The notes under the pieces are model-generated. The model ran no database searches, was not told where the DNA came from, and worked only from the letters and a program-made list of their open reading frames with translations. The position numbers and the translations under genes are program-made. This document shows positions 26,617 to 33,667 of a DNA stretch of 42,828 nucleotides, in pieces. Position 1 is the stretch's first letter. Every line of letters begins with the position of its first letter. Location of the stretch: positions 1 to 42,828 of the forward strand of contig NZ_JACSQN010000019.1 of the NCBI RefSeq assembly GCF_014836615.1, written 5' to 3'. The DNA is from Sporosarcina quadrami. Its GTDB lineage: Bacteria; Bacillota; Bacilli; Bacillales_A; Planococcaceae.

Positions 26617-26643
26617 GAGGCTCCAATTCGGAGTCTCGTTTTT
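26617..26643 (+). terminator. Terminator after the ABC exporter unit
   Basis: GAGGCTCC (26617-26624) pairs with GGAGTCTC (26630-26637), one G-U, loop AATTC, then G and a T-run. Confidence 0.85.
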
Positions 26644-26763
26644 CTTTTCGAGTAAATTGAAGTGAATAGTATTTGAAAAGTTAGTCACTTCTTATGATAT
26701 ACTTACCGAGCAGTGAAGATTATTCCGATATATATGATAACTATAATAAAAGGATTGGTTTAT

Positions 26764-27060
26764 TTGAATACTAGATTTGAAAGTACAGAAATTGAAAGAG
26801 ACAAAGTATTGAAGAATTACTTCAAGCAAGGTGTAGGTGGCCCGCTTGATATCTTTCCAAGCAAAGACAAAAGAAAATACATTATTGCCCAAGAAATAAT
26901 AAAGCGATTTGAAGTCGGTACTGAGTATCAGGAATCTGAGATAAATAGCATATTGAAAGAGGTTTATCCTGACTTTGCAACAATCAGACGATATTTCATT
27001 GATTATAAATTCATGAAGCGCAGCAATGATGGGAAGGTGTATTGGATTGAAAGTGAATAA
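26764..27060 (+). CDS. DUF2087 domain protein
   Basis: A 98-residue protein matching the DUF2087 family (PF09860). Recognisable segments are VLKNYFKQGVGGPLDIFPSK, KRKYIIAQEI, YQESEINSILKEVYPDFA and RRYFIDYKFM. TTG at 26764 follows AAAGGA with 10 nt spacing; the upstream ATG at 26713 has none. The domain is often found fused or next to ArsR/winged-helix regulators and is thought to have a nucleic-acid-related role, but that is not established. It overlaps the next gene by 14 nt. Confidence 0.8.
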   Translation: MNTRFESTEIERDKVLKNYFKQGVGGPLDIFPSKDKRKYIIAQEIIKRFEVGTEYQESEINSILKEVYPDFATIRRYFIDYKFMKRSNDGKVYWIESE

Positions 27061-27910
27061 GTTAGAATGTTTTAGCGATAGTCATCTACTGTTTATAGAA
27101 GATGTTTTCGAGGAGCATACGGATTTGCATGGTGAAATCATAGCAAGCGCTAATTCAAATCGTAATAAAGGGATTTTTGAATTTTTAAATGTAAATAGTA
27201 GTCCTGTCTATGCTTCGGCTCATGAAAGTGGTTGGCATCCTCATTGTGTCTATATCCGATTAGTATATGATTTAGCAAGTGTTGATGTAGAGTTGCTTCA
27301 AGCTGCAGCCGAGTTTCTAAGCAAGGAATTTAGTAAACCGTTATTCTTTTTGCTGGATGATCGTTTCAGTTCGTTACAGGATGTGCTTAAGGAACAGCAA
27401 TTCAACATGATTCGGAAAACGGAAGTACTACATATTAGACCGAACAAACACGAAAAAGAGATTATGACCTCGCTGAAAACGATAGCTCAAATTAGTGAAG
27501 ATATCGATATGATGGACAGTTTAGTGGAACTCTTTATAAGAACATATACAGAAACCCATATAAGTAATCCAGTCGGTGATCATTCAATGGAATCATGGAG
27601 ACAAATAGCGTTTGATGGAATGCTTGAAAGTCATAGCTATGTCGTGTTGAAAGGAAAAGAGGTTATTGCTTTCAGTTTGATGTATGGAAGTGATAATAAT
27701 AGCTGGGAGTTAGGTTGGATTGGTGTAGATGAATATTCAAATCTACCCTTACTAGATGACTTGATGATCCAACAGATTAATGATGCGACTCAAAAAGGGA
27801 TTTCATATATTGAAAAAGAAGTGGATTCAACTTGTCCATATTCCCTTCATATTTGTGAAATTATTGAGTATGAAGTTGTTGAAACGTTTTTTGCATATAT
27901 GAATTTATGA
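27047..27910 (+). CDS. GNAT-like acetyltransferase
   Basis: A protein of about 287 residues. The C-terminal half fits a GNAT fold (SYVVLKGKEVIAFSLMYG, then WELGWIGVDE and a helix with DDLMIQQINDATQKG), while the N-terminal half (DSHLLFIEDVFEEHTDLHGE) is of unknown type. The acetyl-CoA loop is not clear-cut, so the family is moderate. TTG at 27047 follows GAAGG by 9 nt and overlaps the upstream gene by 14 nt. The substrate is unknown. Confidence 0.6.
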   Translation: MKVNKLECFSDSHLLFIEDVFEEHTDLHGEIIASANSNRNKGIFEFLNVNSSPVYASAHESGWHPHCVYIRLVYDLASVDVELLQAAAEFLSKEFSKPLFFLLDDRFSSLQDVLKEQQFNMIRKTEVLHIRPNKHEKEIMTSLKTIAQISEDIDMMDSLVELFIRTYTETHISNPVGDHSMESWRQIAFDGMLESHSYVVLKGKEVIAFSLMYGSDNNSWELGWIGVDEYSNLPLLDDLMIQQINDATQKGISYIEKEVDSTCPYSLHICEIIEYEVVETFFAYMNL

Positions 27911-27943
27911 TTGTTATTAAAAAAATAGTGAGGTTGTTAATTC

Positions 27944-28549
27944 ATGGTCATGAAAGAAAAAGATATATGTAGGCTAATTCAGGAAGACGAGTGGATGATG
28001 GGTATTTTAAAAAGTGCACAGACATTGGATTTACCTGACTGGTGGGTATGTGCAGGATTTGTACGAGCTAAGGTGTGGGATGTATTGCATGAGTATAGTG
28101 AAAGATCCCCCTTACCTGATATTGACGTCATCTATTTCGATCCTACCATTATTAGTGAGGAAATAGAAAAAGACTATGAAAATATATTAATTGATATCCA
28201 ACCTAATCTCCCTTGGTCTGTGAAAAATCAGGCAAGAATGCATATCGTCAATAATAATTCACCCTATCTATCATCTATTGACGCAATCTCCAAGTTTCCG
28301 GAAACTGCGACAGCACTAGGTGTAAAATTAGATAATCTTGGAGAGGTAGTTTTGACTGCACCACACGGTATTAAAGATGTTGTGAATTACCATGTGAAGC
28401 CAACACCTTATTTTAGGCAGAGTGAAGAGCAAATGCAGTTTTATAAAGATAGAATTATGAAGAAAAACTGGAAGGCAAGATGGTACAAGGTACAATTGTT
28501 CGGCATGGTGAGCGAGGAGGGACACAATGATGAATTTTTACGTAGATAA
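27944..28549 (+). CDS. Nucleotidyltransferase-like protein (NTP_transf_6)
   Basis: A 201-residue protein resembling the DUF925/NTP_transf_6 family (COG3575). The signature is WWVCAGFVRAKVWDVLHEY (about 29-47) followed by the acidic block LPDIDVIYFD, the expected metal-binding Asp pair of a nucleotidyltransferase fold. PHGIKDVVN and a C-terminal KDRIMKKNWKARW segment complete the family pattern. GAGGT is 9 nt before the ATG. Its last 23 bp overlap the downstream clamp gene, whose ribosome site lies inside this coding region. The reaction is unknown. Confidence 0.82.
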   Translation: MVMKEKDICRLIQEDEWMMGILKSAQTLDLPDWWVCAGFVRAKVWDVLHEYSERSPLPDIDVIYFDPTIISEEIEKDYENILIDIQPNLPWSVKNQARMHIVNNNSPYLSSIDAISKFPETATALGVKLDNLGEVVLTAPHGIKDVVNYHVKPTPYFRQSEEQMQFYKDRIMKKNWKARWYKVQLFGMVSEEGHNDEFLRR

Positions 28550-29660
28550 TTCGGTATTATCAACAGTAATTTCCGAACTTCATAAAGTTTGCACTTCAAG
28601 AAGTGTAATCCCTATTCTTTCAGGGATTAAAATCGTAGCAAGTAAGAATGGGTTAACATTGATCGGTGGAAATTCAGAATTATTCATAGAGAAGACAATA
28701 CCTCTTGAAATCAATGGCGAGCAAATTGTTGAAGTCATTGAAGAGGGGAGTGTTGTTGTCTTATCAAAAATATTTAGCGAAATACTAAAAAAGCTACCGG
28801 GTAAAGTTCAAATTCAAGCTGACATGAAAGAATCGGTAGTTATTAAATCCGATGAAGTCGTAACGAAGATACCAGGATTTAACGCTGATGAATACCCAAA
28901 GTTACCAGATGTACATTCACAGAAACCTGTTGAATTAACACTCGGAACGTTAAAAGAAGCAATCAATCAAACGATATTTGCTGTTTCGAAAAATGATACT
29001 AAACCTGTATTAACAGGTTTGAGGATGGAGTTTGAAAAGGGAAAGTTTATTTGTATTGCGACCGATTCGAATCGAATGTCACGTTGTGAGGTGCAGATTT
29101 CATCAGAACTGATTGAGGCATTTGTTGTACCTGCTGCCAGTATGCTTGAGATTTTACAGGTGAAAGATTCTGACTCGACAAGTATCACAGTTCTCCATGA
29201 AAGCAATTTACTAGTAATGGAAATCGGGAATACAAAACTTATTTCAGTGTTAATCGAAGGCAACTATCCAAATACACAAGGATTAATTCCGACTGAATTT
29301 ATTTCCTCCCTAACCTTAAATCGCAAAGCTTTACTAGCAGGTGTGGATCGAGCCTGTGTTTTCTCGAGGGAATTAAAGCATAATAATGTGCTCTTGAGGC
29401 TTGGTGACAGAACATCTATTACGATTTCTTCAAGCTCTACAGAGATGGGTATGATTGAAGAGCGTCAAGAGGTTATGAAAGTCGATGGTCTGGACTCATT
29501 TGATATTACGCTTGATGGCAAGTATTTAATAGAGGCACTGAAAGGAATTAAAGAAGAGAATATTGAAATACAGTTTAACGGAACGATGAAGCCGATCGTT
29601 ATTAAACCGGCACAAAGCAAAACTTATGTACAGCTCATTTCACCACGTCGAACACATTAA
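28527..29660 (+). CDS. DNA polymerase III beta (sliding clamp) paralog
   Basis: A full-length DnaN-family protein (377 residues; ATG at 28530 would give 376). Three clamp domains are evident: SRSVIPILSGIKIVAS in domain 1, the conserved NADEYPKLPD, VSKNDTKPVLTGLRMEFE and ATDSNRMSRCEV in domain 2, and GNYPNTQGLIP plus the C-terminal LISPRRTH in domain 3. The usual end is LxxPVRTY, so the pocket residues differ slightly. It is not in the dnaA-dnaN-recF context, so it is a second clamp. Second clamps are known in some Bacillales. GAGGAGG (28514-28520) lies 6 nt before 28527. Its partner polymerase is unknown, and the overlap with the nucleotidyltransferase gene suggests coupled translation. Confidence 0.88.
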   Translation: MMNFYVDNSVLSTVISELHKVCTSRSVIPILSGIKIVASKNGLTLIGGNSELFIEKTIPLEINGEQIVEVIEEGSVVVLSKIFSEILKKLPGKVQIQADMKESVVIKSDEVVTKIPGFNADEYPKLPDVHSQKPVELTLGTLKEAINQTIFAVSKNDTKPVLTGLRMEFEKGKFICIATDSNRMSRCEVQISSELIEAFVVPAASMLEILQVKDSDSTSITVLHESNLLVMEIGNTKLISVLIEGNYPNTQGLIPTEFISSLTLNRKALLAGVDRACVFSRELKHNNVLLRLGDRTSITISSSSTEMGMIEERQEVMKVDGLDSFDITLDGKYLIEALKGIKEENIEIQFNGTMKPIVIKPAQSKTYVQLISPRRTH

Positions 29661-29790
29661 AAGGTGGATCTTGCGGGATACATAGAAGATTTACGGAAAA
29701 TGATAAAACATTGAACAGTGATTTTCGTCGGAGCGATTTTGGAGCTCCTATTAAACATGTAAAATAGTTTGTGGAAAGTGAGGTAGCACG

Positions 29791-30249
29791 ATGATGAATG
29801 AAGCAGCAAAGGCCTATTGGGAAAGTTACTGGGGTGACAGAGAACATCCTGCATCCTTAAGTGCTTGGATGTTCGGTGATACACCGGACAAGCTTGCACA
29901 GTTAGTCATTGAACGAAAAAAGACGGCGACATGTTCAGCACTTATACTTTATGAATTGGAAAATGAACCACTACCGACAACTGAGGAGTATAGTATTATC
30001 CTAAACAGCAAAGAAGAACCAGTCGCAATCATAAAAACAATTGACGTTTCACTCGTACCAATGAATGAAGTTAAAGAGGAATTTGCCTTAGCGGAAGGCG
30101 AAGGCTCTTATGAAGAATGGAAAGAAATTCATGTTCGCTATTTTAAACAGGCTTTAAAAAAAGCGAATTTATCGTTTACGAAGGATTTATTACTCGTCTG
30201 TGAAAGGTTTAAATTGATTGACGTAAGAAAGCCATTAGAGGTTATTTGA
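29791..30249 (+). CDS. ASCH-domain protein
   Basis: A 152-residue protein of the ASCH family (PUA-like fold). Characteristic segments are AYWESYWG, FGDTPDKLAQLVIERKKTAT, the strand EEYSIILNSKEEPVAIIKT, and FALAEGEGSYEEWKEIH. The ASCH fold is associated with RNA binding, and some members are amidohydrolases acting on modified nucleosides (YqfB). Two ATG codons are adjacent at 29791 and 29794. Its end overlaps the next gene (TGATG). Confidence 0.83.
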   Translation: MMNEAAKAYWESYWGDREHPASLSAWMFGDTPDKLAQLVIERKKTATCSALILYELENEPLPTTEEYSIILNSKEEPVAIIKTIDVSLVPMNEVKEEFALAEGEGSYEEWKEIHVRYFKQALKKANLSFTKDLLLVCERFKLIDVRKPLEVI

Positions 30250-30905
30250 TGAGTACTCACTATTACTTAGGTTGGTTTAGCGATTTTTTTCCGAAGAATC
30301 TTGTCAGGATTCTAAAGGGGGATATAGCTGTTAGAAAATCGCTTGTTATGATTAGTTCAAATCCATCTTTGTATGAACTTGATGGTACTACTGAACGCTC
30401 TTGGCTTGACCAGGCTGACATTAAGTTCGATGAATATCAGTTAATTAACTACCGCGTACAGAAAGAAGATGCACAATCGTTAATTAAAAATGCTTCAGTC
30501 ATATTCTTGTTAGGTGGATATACTGTTGAACAAAATGCTTTTTTGAAGGAATATGAATTGTCGGATCTGATTAAAAAAAGTAGCGCTGTTGTAATGGGAG
30601 CGAGCGCCGGTGCAATCAACATGTCCTCTAAATGGTTGTGTTCGAAAAACTTTGGATATGACGTTGATAATAAATCTGTTTACGAAGGTATCGGCCTTGA
30701 CGATTTTTCCGTTCTGTCTCATTTTGATCTTGAAAATAACTTTGCGCTCGTTCAAGATGAATTGTCTCCCTTATCGGAAGAAATCGATATTTATGTGTCG
30801 AATAAGGATTGCGCTGTCCGTGTAAAGGGAGACAAAATCGACGTTTTGGGTAATGTATATTTAATGTCACGCTCAAAGATTAAGAAATTGGATGAAACGC
30901 TCTAG
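30249..30905 (+). CDS. Peptidase S51-family (dipeptidase E-like) protein
   Basis: A 218-residue S51-type hydrolase. The nucleophile motif GASAGAINM gives Ser at about residue 120, and LSHFDLEN at about 157 supplies the likely catalytic His with a nearby acid. LLGGYTVEQN is the usual strand before it. The glutamine-amidotransferase-like fold of S51 includes dipeptidase E (cleaves Asp-X) and cyanophycinase; this protein could be either type or a divergent member. ATG at 30249 overlaps the ASCH stop, so the two are coupled. Confidence 0.8.
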   Translation: MSTHYYLGWFSDFFPKNLVRILKGDIAVRKSLVMISSNPSLYELDGTTERSWLDQADIKFDEYQLINYRVQKEDAQSLIKNASVIFLLGGYTVEQNAFLKEYELSDLIKKSSAVVMGASAGAINMSSKWLCSKNFGYDVDNKSVYEGIGLDDFSVLSHFDLENNFALVQDELSPLSEEIDIYVSNKDCAVRVKGDKIDVLGNVYLMSRSKIKKLDETL

Positions 30906-30940
30906 GATCGAATTGAATCCAATAAAATAGGGGAATACAC

Positions 30941-31033
30941 ATGGGGTATATTAGCGAACTAAGAAAACTAGTCGGAACTCGTCCCATCATTAGTGGGTAT
31001 ATTCATAACATGGGAGAAAAGCATGTAAATTAA
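30941..31033 (+). pseudogene. Nudix hydrolase N-terminal remnant
   Basis: A 30-codon frame begins MGYISELRKLVGTRPIISGY, closely like the start of a common Bacillales Nudix hydrolase (MGYIxELRKxVGTRPLI), then departs and stops without any Nudix box. It looks like the leftover 5' end of a deleted gene. AGGGGAAT precedes the ATG. Confidence 0.55.
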
Positions 31034-31075
31034 TTGATTTGAAGCAAATTGAATTCTATTAGGATGGTAATTCTC

Positions 31076-31189
31076 TTGAAAAAAGCAAATAAGTCAAAGA
31101 TTGCGTGCTTAATCTTAGTAACAATGATTGCATGGTCGATTTATAACACGAAACAAGGTAGTCAGCCAAGTGATGTATTAAAAAAGTAG
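31076..31189 (+). CDS. 37-residue single-helix membrane peptide
   Basis: TTG at 31076 follows AGGATGG and encodes a 37-residue peptide: a basic start MKKANKSKIA, a hydrophobic helix CLILVTMIAWSIY, then a polar tail ending SDVLKK. It looks like a small membrane peptide. I do not recognise it, and the short length makes it uncertain. Confidence 0.4.
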   Translation: MKKANKSKIACLILVTMIAWSIYNTKQGSQPSDVLKK

Positions 31190-31224
31190 TAAAAGAATGA
31201 CTGGAAGCATGAGGAGGACTCAAA

Positions 31225-31563
31225 TTGAAGATAACAAACTTAAATGAACTAGTAGGGAAGAGTATAACTCAGTATGGATCTGAATTCATTATGAAGAAGA
31301 TTATGATGACAGATGAAAAATCGCATGTAGGAGTTATGCACTTGGAAGAAGGAGGAAAGGTTGGCTATCATGAAACGACTGTACCTCAAATGCTAATCAT
31401 CCTTGAAGGCGAGGGCTACGTCAGAACCGGAGAAGATAAAGTGAAAGTTGTTGCAGGAAATATAGTTGTGTGGGGGCAGGGAGAAGGACACGAAACGACA
31501 ACTGATAAAGGAATGAAAGCGTTAGTGATAGAATCTAATGGAATGGACTTAAGTTCCTTTTAA
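31225..31563 (+). CDS. Cupin-domain protein
   Basis: A 112-residue single-domain cupin. Metal-binding cupin motif 1 is partial (GKVGYHETTVPQMLIILEGE), with the first His in YHE, and motif 2 appears as GNIVVWGQGEGHETTT with a His near residue 90. GAGGAGG (31211-31217) is 7 nt before the TTG start. It may bind a small molecule or metal; there is no specific assignment. A bidirectional terminator follows. Confidence 0.83.
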   Translation: MKITNLNELVGKSITQYGSEFIMKKIMMTDEKSHVGVMHLEEGGKVGYHETTVPQMLIILEGEGYVRTGEDKVKVVAGNIVVWGQGEGHETTTDKGMKALVIESNGMDLSSF

Positions 31564-31582
31564 TTGGTAATTTAGTGGAACG

Positions 31583-31612
31583 AAAATTCCCCGCGCATGC
31601 GGGGAATTTTTT
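31583..31612. terminator. Bidirectional terminator between cupin and minus-strand gene
   Basis: AAAATTCCCCGC (31583-31594) pairs perfectly with GCGGGGAATTTT (31599-31610), loop GCAT. T-runs flank it on both strands. Confidence 0.93.
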
Positions 31613-31772
31613 ATGGCCATCTAAAATCCTTTTTCTTCTTGTTTCTACGTAGTTCCGCAAACTCTTCTGCAATTTCTGCTTGCATATCCTTTGGCTTAAT
31701 TTTCTGGTTTTTAGGCGTTTGTGGTAATGAAGCGGCATTATTACTACCTTTTTTGTGCTCGTCTCTTCCCAT
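31611..31772 (-). CDS. Small YfhD-like protein
   Basis: A 53-residue polar protein starting MGRDEHKKGSN, with LPQTPKNQKIK in the middle and a Lys-rich end (LRRNKKKKDFRWP). The LPQTPKN phrase and MGR start recall YfhD-type small proteins of Bacillus, which are of unknown function and often linked to spores; I am not certain. ATG at 31772 follows GAGGAG by about 10 nt. The upstream TTG and ATG are too close to that site. Confidence 0.6.
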   Translation of the reverse strand: MGRDEHKKGSNNAASLPQTPKNQKIKPKDMQAEIAEEFAELRRNKKKKDFRWP

Positions 31773-31922
31773 GTTTAACATGCTCCTCTCCAATCATCAT
31801 CTCAATTAATATGGTTCCTAATTAGCGTTTTATGCTTATTTGCTTAGCCACTTTCATCGTTTTAGAATGGCATCGTCAGGGTATGCTACAAAAGAGCATA
31901 CTTTTAAGGAGGTTCGGGATAC

Positions 31923-32717
31923 ATGTCACTTAGTGAAGAGTTGAAAGACCTTAAGGGATTCAAGTGTAATTCACGTTGTGTGTTGAGTGTCTATTTGAAC
32001 ACCAATCCTGCAGATCCGGAGCAACAGAATGGTGCGTGGAGAATTCATTTGAAAAATGGATTAAAGCGTATTACCGAGTATTTGGATGCGTCTCAAGATG
32101 AAAAAGAAATTAAGGCGTACAAAAAATTGAAAGACAAAGTAATGAAAGAAATTGAAGATAATCAAAATGACTTAAACAAAGGGGTCGTAATTTTTGCTGC
32201 GGAAAATCCTGAATTATGGTCAGTCCATTACGTTCAAGTACAAGTTAAGACCAGCTTCCATTGGGAAGACCATCCTATCGTGGAGGAAATGGAATATATG
32301 TTAAAAGCATATCCCGAAGCAGGAATTGTATTACCAAGCTTTGGGGAAGTTCGAATTATAGACACTGCTATGGGTTTTATTAATGGAGAGAAATCCTATG
32401 AGTTCGACTCAGGACTGGAAGTATGGAGTGAGAAAAAAGGCGTCACATCATCTCTCCAACGGGGAGCGGGCGGGAACAATTCAGATGAATTAGATTTACG
32501 CTTAAAAGAAAACCTGGACCGTTTTTACAAAGAAATGGGTACGATCGTTGAAAAGATGAGGAAAGAGTTACAATGGAAAGAAGTATATGTCGTTGGTGAA
32601 GCGGAGCTAGCGAATTCATTTGCAAAGTCACTTCGAAACAAGCCAAATAACTGTATTTACAAGAACTTAACAAAAGTAGAAGGAAGAAAAGTGTTGCATC
32701 ACGTTTTTGAAAAATAA
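31923..32717 (+). CDS. VLRF1-type (aeRF1-like) release-factor-fold protein
   Basis: A 264-residue protein resembling the bacterial archaeo-eukaryotic release-factor-like (VLRF1/Vms1-like) family. It has the usual opening SVYLNTNPADPEQQNGAWRI (about 22-41) and RIIDTAMGFI, and the loop of the putative GGQ region reads GAGGNN (181-186), followed by the conserved helix LKENLDRFYKE. Proteins of this fold (Vms1) release peptides from stalled ribosomes using a Gln in GSQ/GGQ. Here the Gln position is Asn, so peptidyl-tRNA hydrolysis is uncertain. AAGGAGG is 8 nt before the ATG. It is a single gene with its own terminator. Confidence 0.75.
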   Translation: MSLSEELKDLKGFKCNSRCVLSVYLNTNPADPEQQNGAWRIHLKNGLKRITEYLDASQDEKEIKAYKKLKDKVMKEIEDNQNDLNKGVVIFAAENPELWSVHYVQVQVKTSFHWEDHPIVEEMEYMLKAYPEAGIVLPSFGEVRIIDTAMGFINGEKSYEFDSGLEVWSEKKGVTSSLQRGAGGNNSDELDLRLKENLDRFYKEMGTIVEKMRKELQWKEVYVVGEAELANSFAKSLRNKPNNCIYKNLTKVEGRKVLHHVFEK

Positions 32718-32727
32718 TTAAATTTAC

Positions 32728-32757
32728 AAAACCGTTCCTATCGAGGGACGGTTTTTT
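32728..32757 (+). terminator. Terminator after the VLRF1-like gene
   Basis: AAAACCGTTCCT (32728-32739) pairs with AGGGACGGTTTT (32744-32755), one G-U, loop ATCG, then T residues. Confidence 0.9.
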
Positions 32758-32844
32758 CACTGTGAATTTTTCAAGGGGAAGTTTCAGGACCGGATTGGTT
32801 TAAAATACATATGCTACTAAAAACGGAGGACAGGAGGCTAGAAA

Positions 32845-33552
32845 ATGGGGTTATTTATCAATAAAAGAGTCCATGCGGATTTATATAATGAAGAAAATAG
32901 TATGCAAGGTAGTAATCAAGATGTCTTCCGAACTGATACATTCACTCAGCTAGTTGAAGAACAGCGGATAGCATTCGATCTAGTAAACGAGAAGCACGAC
33001 GAATTGCAAAAGCAGTTACGTAAGCAAACTAGAATACAAGCAGATCGGTGGAGTGCGACCGGACTACAACTCGACTCTATAATCGATAATCAAATGCAAC
33101 ATAATCAGTTCGAGTTGAATGTAACGGAATCTATCAATAGGTTAAATCGATTAAATGAAGGGTTGCAAGCCGATTTGGATGAAAAAAGACGTTTGAATGA
33201 AGAATTTGTAGCTAAAATTGAAACACTAACTCTAGTAAATAACGAATTCTCCGAGAGATTGGAGAAAATCGACGGAGACCAAGCTTTATTGCTTTCAAAA
33301 ATGAATAGTCAAATCGAACAACAACATCTTTTCTCTGAAACACTTAACGAACAGACTAAAGTGCAAAGCAATATTGCTGAAAAGTTGGAGCAACAAGAAG
33401 GCATGCTAGAGAAATTCGCCCTTCAATTGAATTTTTTGAGGTCTGTCATTTTTGAACGAACACATTTCATTGCCGATAAAATTGATAACAGCTTTCAACT
33501 TACGACAACCTATTTAAGTAAACTGAAAGATAAAGCTAAAAAATCTGAATAG
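32845..33552 (+). CDS. Coiled-coil protein of unknown function
   Basis: A 235-residue hydrophilic protein. After a short start MGLFINKRVHADLYNEE, most of the length (about 40-200) is heptad-rich coiled coil full of Gln, Glu and Leu (LVNEKHDELQKQLRKQ, LEQQEGMLEKF). There is no signal peptide or membrane segment. It is Bacillales-like in style, but I cannot name a family. It could be structural or spore-related. GGAGGC lies before the ATG. Confidence 0.7.
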   Translation: MGLFINKRVHADLYNEENSMQGSNQDVFRTDTFTQLVEEQRIAFDLVNEKHDELQKQLRKQTRIQADRWSATGLQLDSIIDNQMQHNQFELNVTESINRLNRLNEGLQADLDEKRRLNEEFVAKIETLTLVNNEFSERLEKIDGDQALLLSKMNSQIEQQHLFSETLNEQTKVQSNIAEKLEQQEGMLEKFALQLNFLRSVIFERTHFIADKIDNSFQLTTTYLSKLKDKAKKSE

Positions 33553-33667
33553 CATACAGCAAAAACACTTTCTGTTTTCGATTCTAATTATTCGAAGAAA
33601 ATAGATTAGTAATCCTAACAATGATATACTAGTCCCTAAATAAGATTTTCTTTAGGGAGGAATTTGA

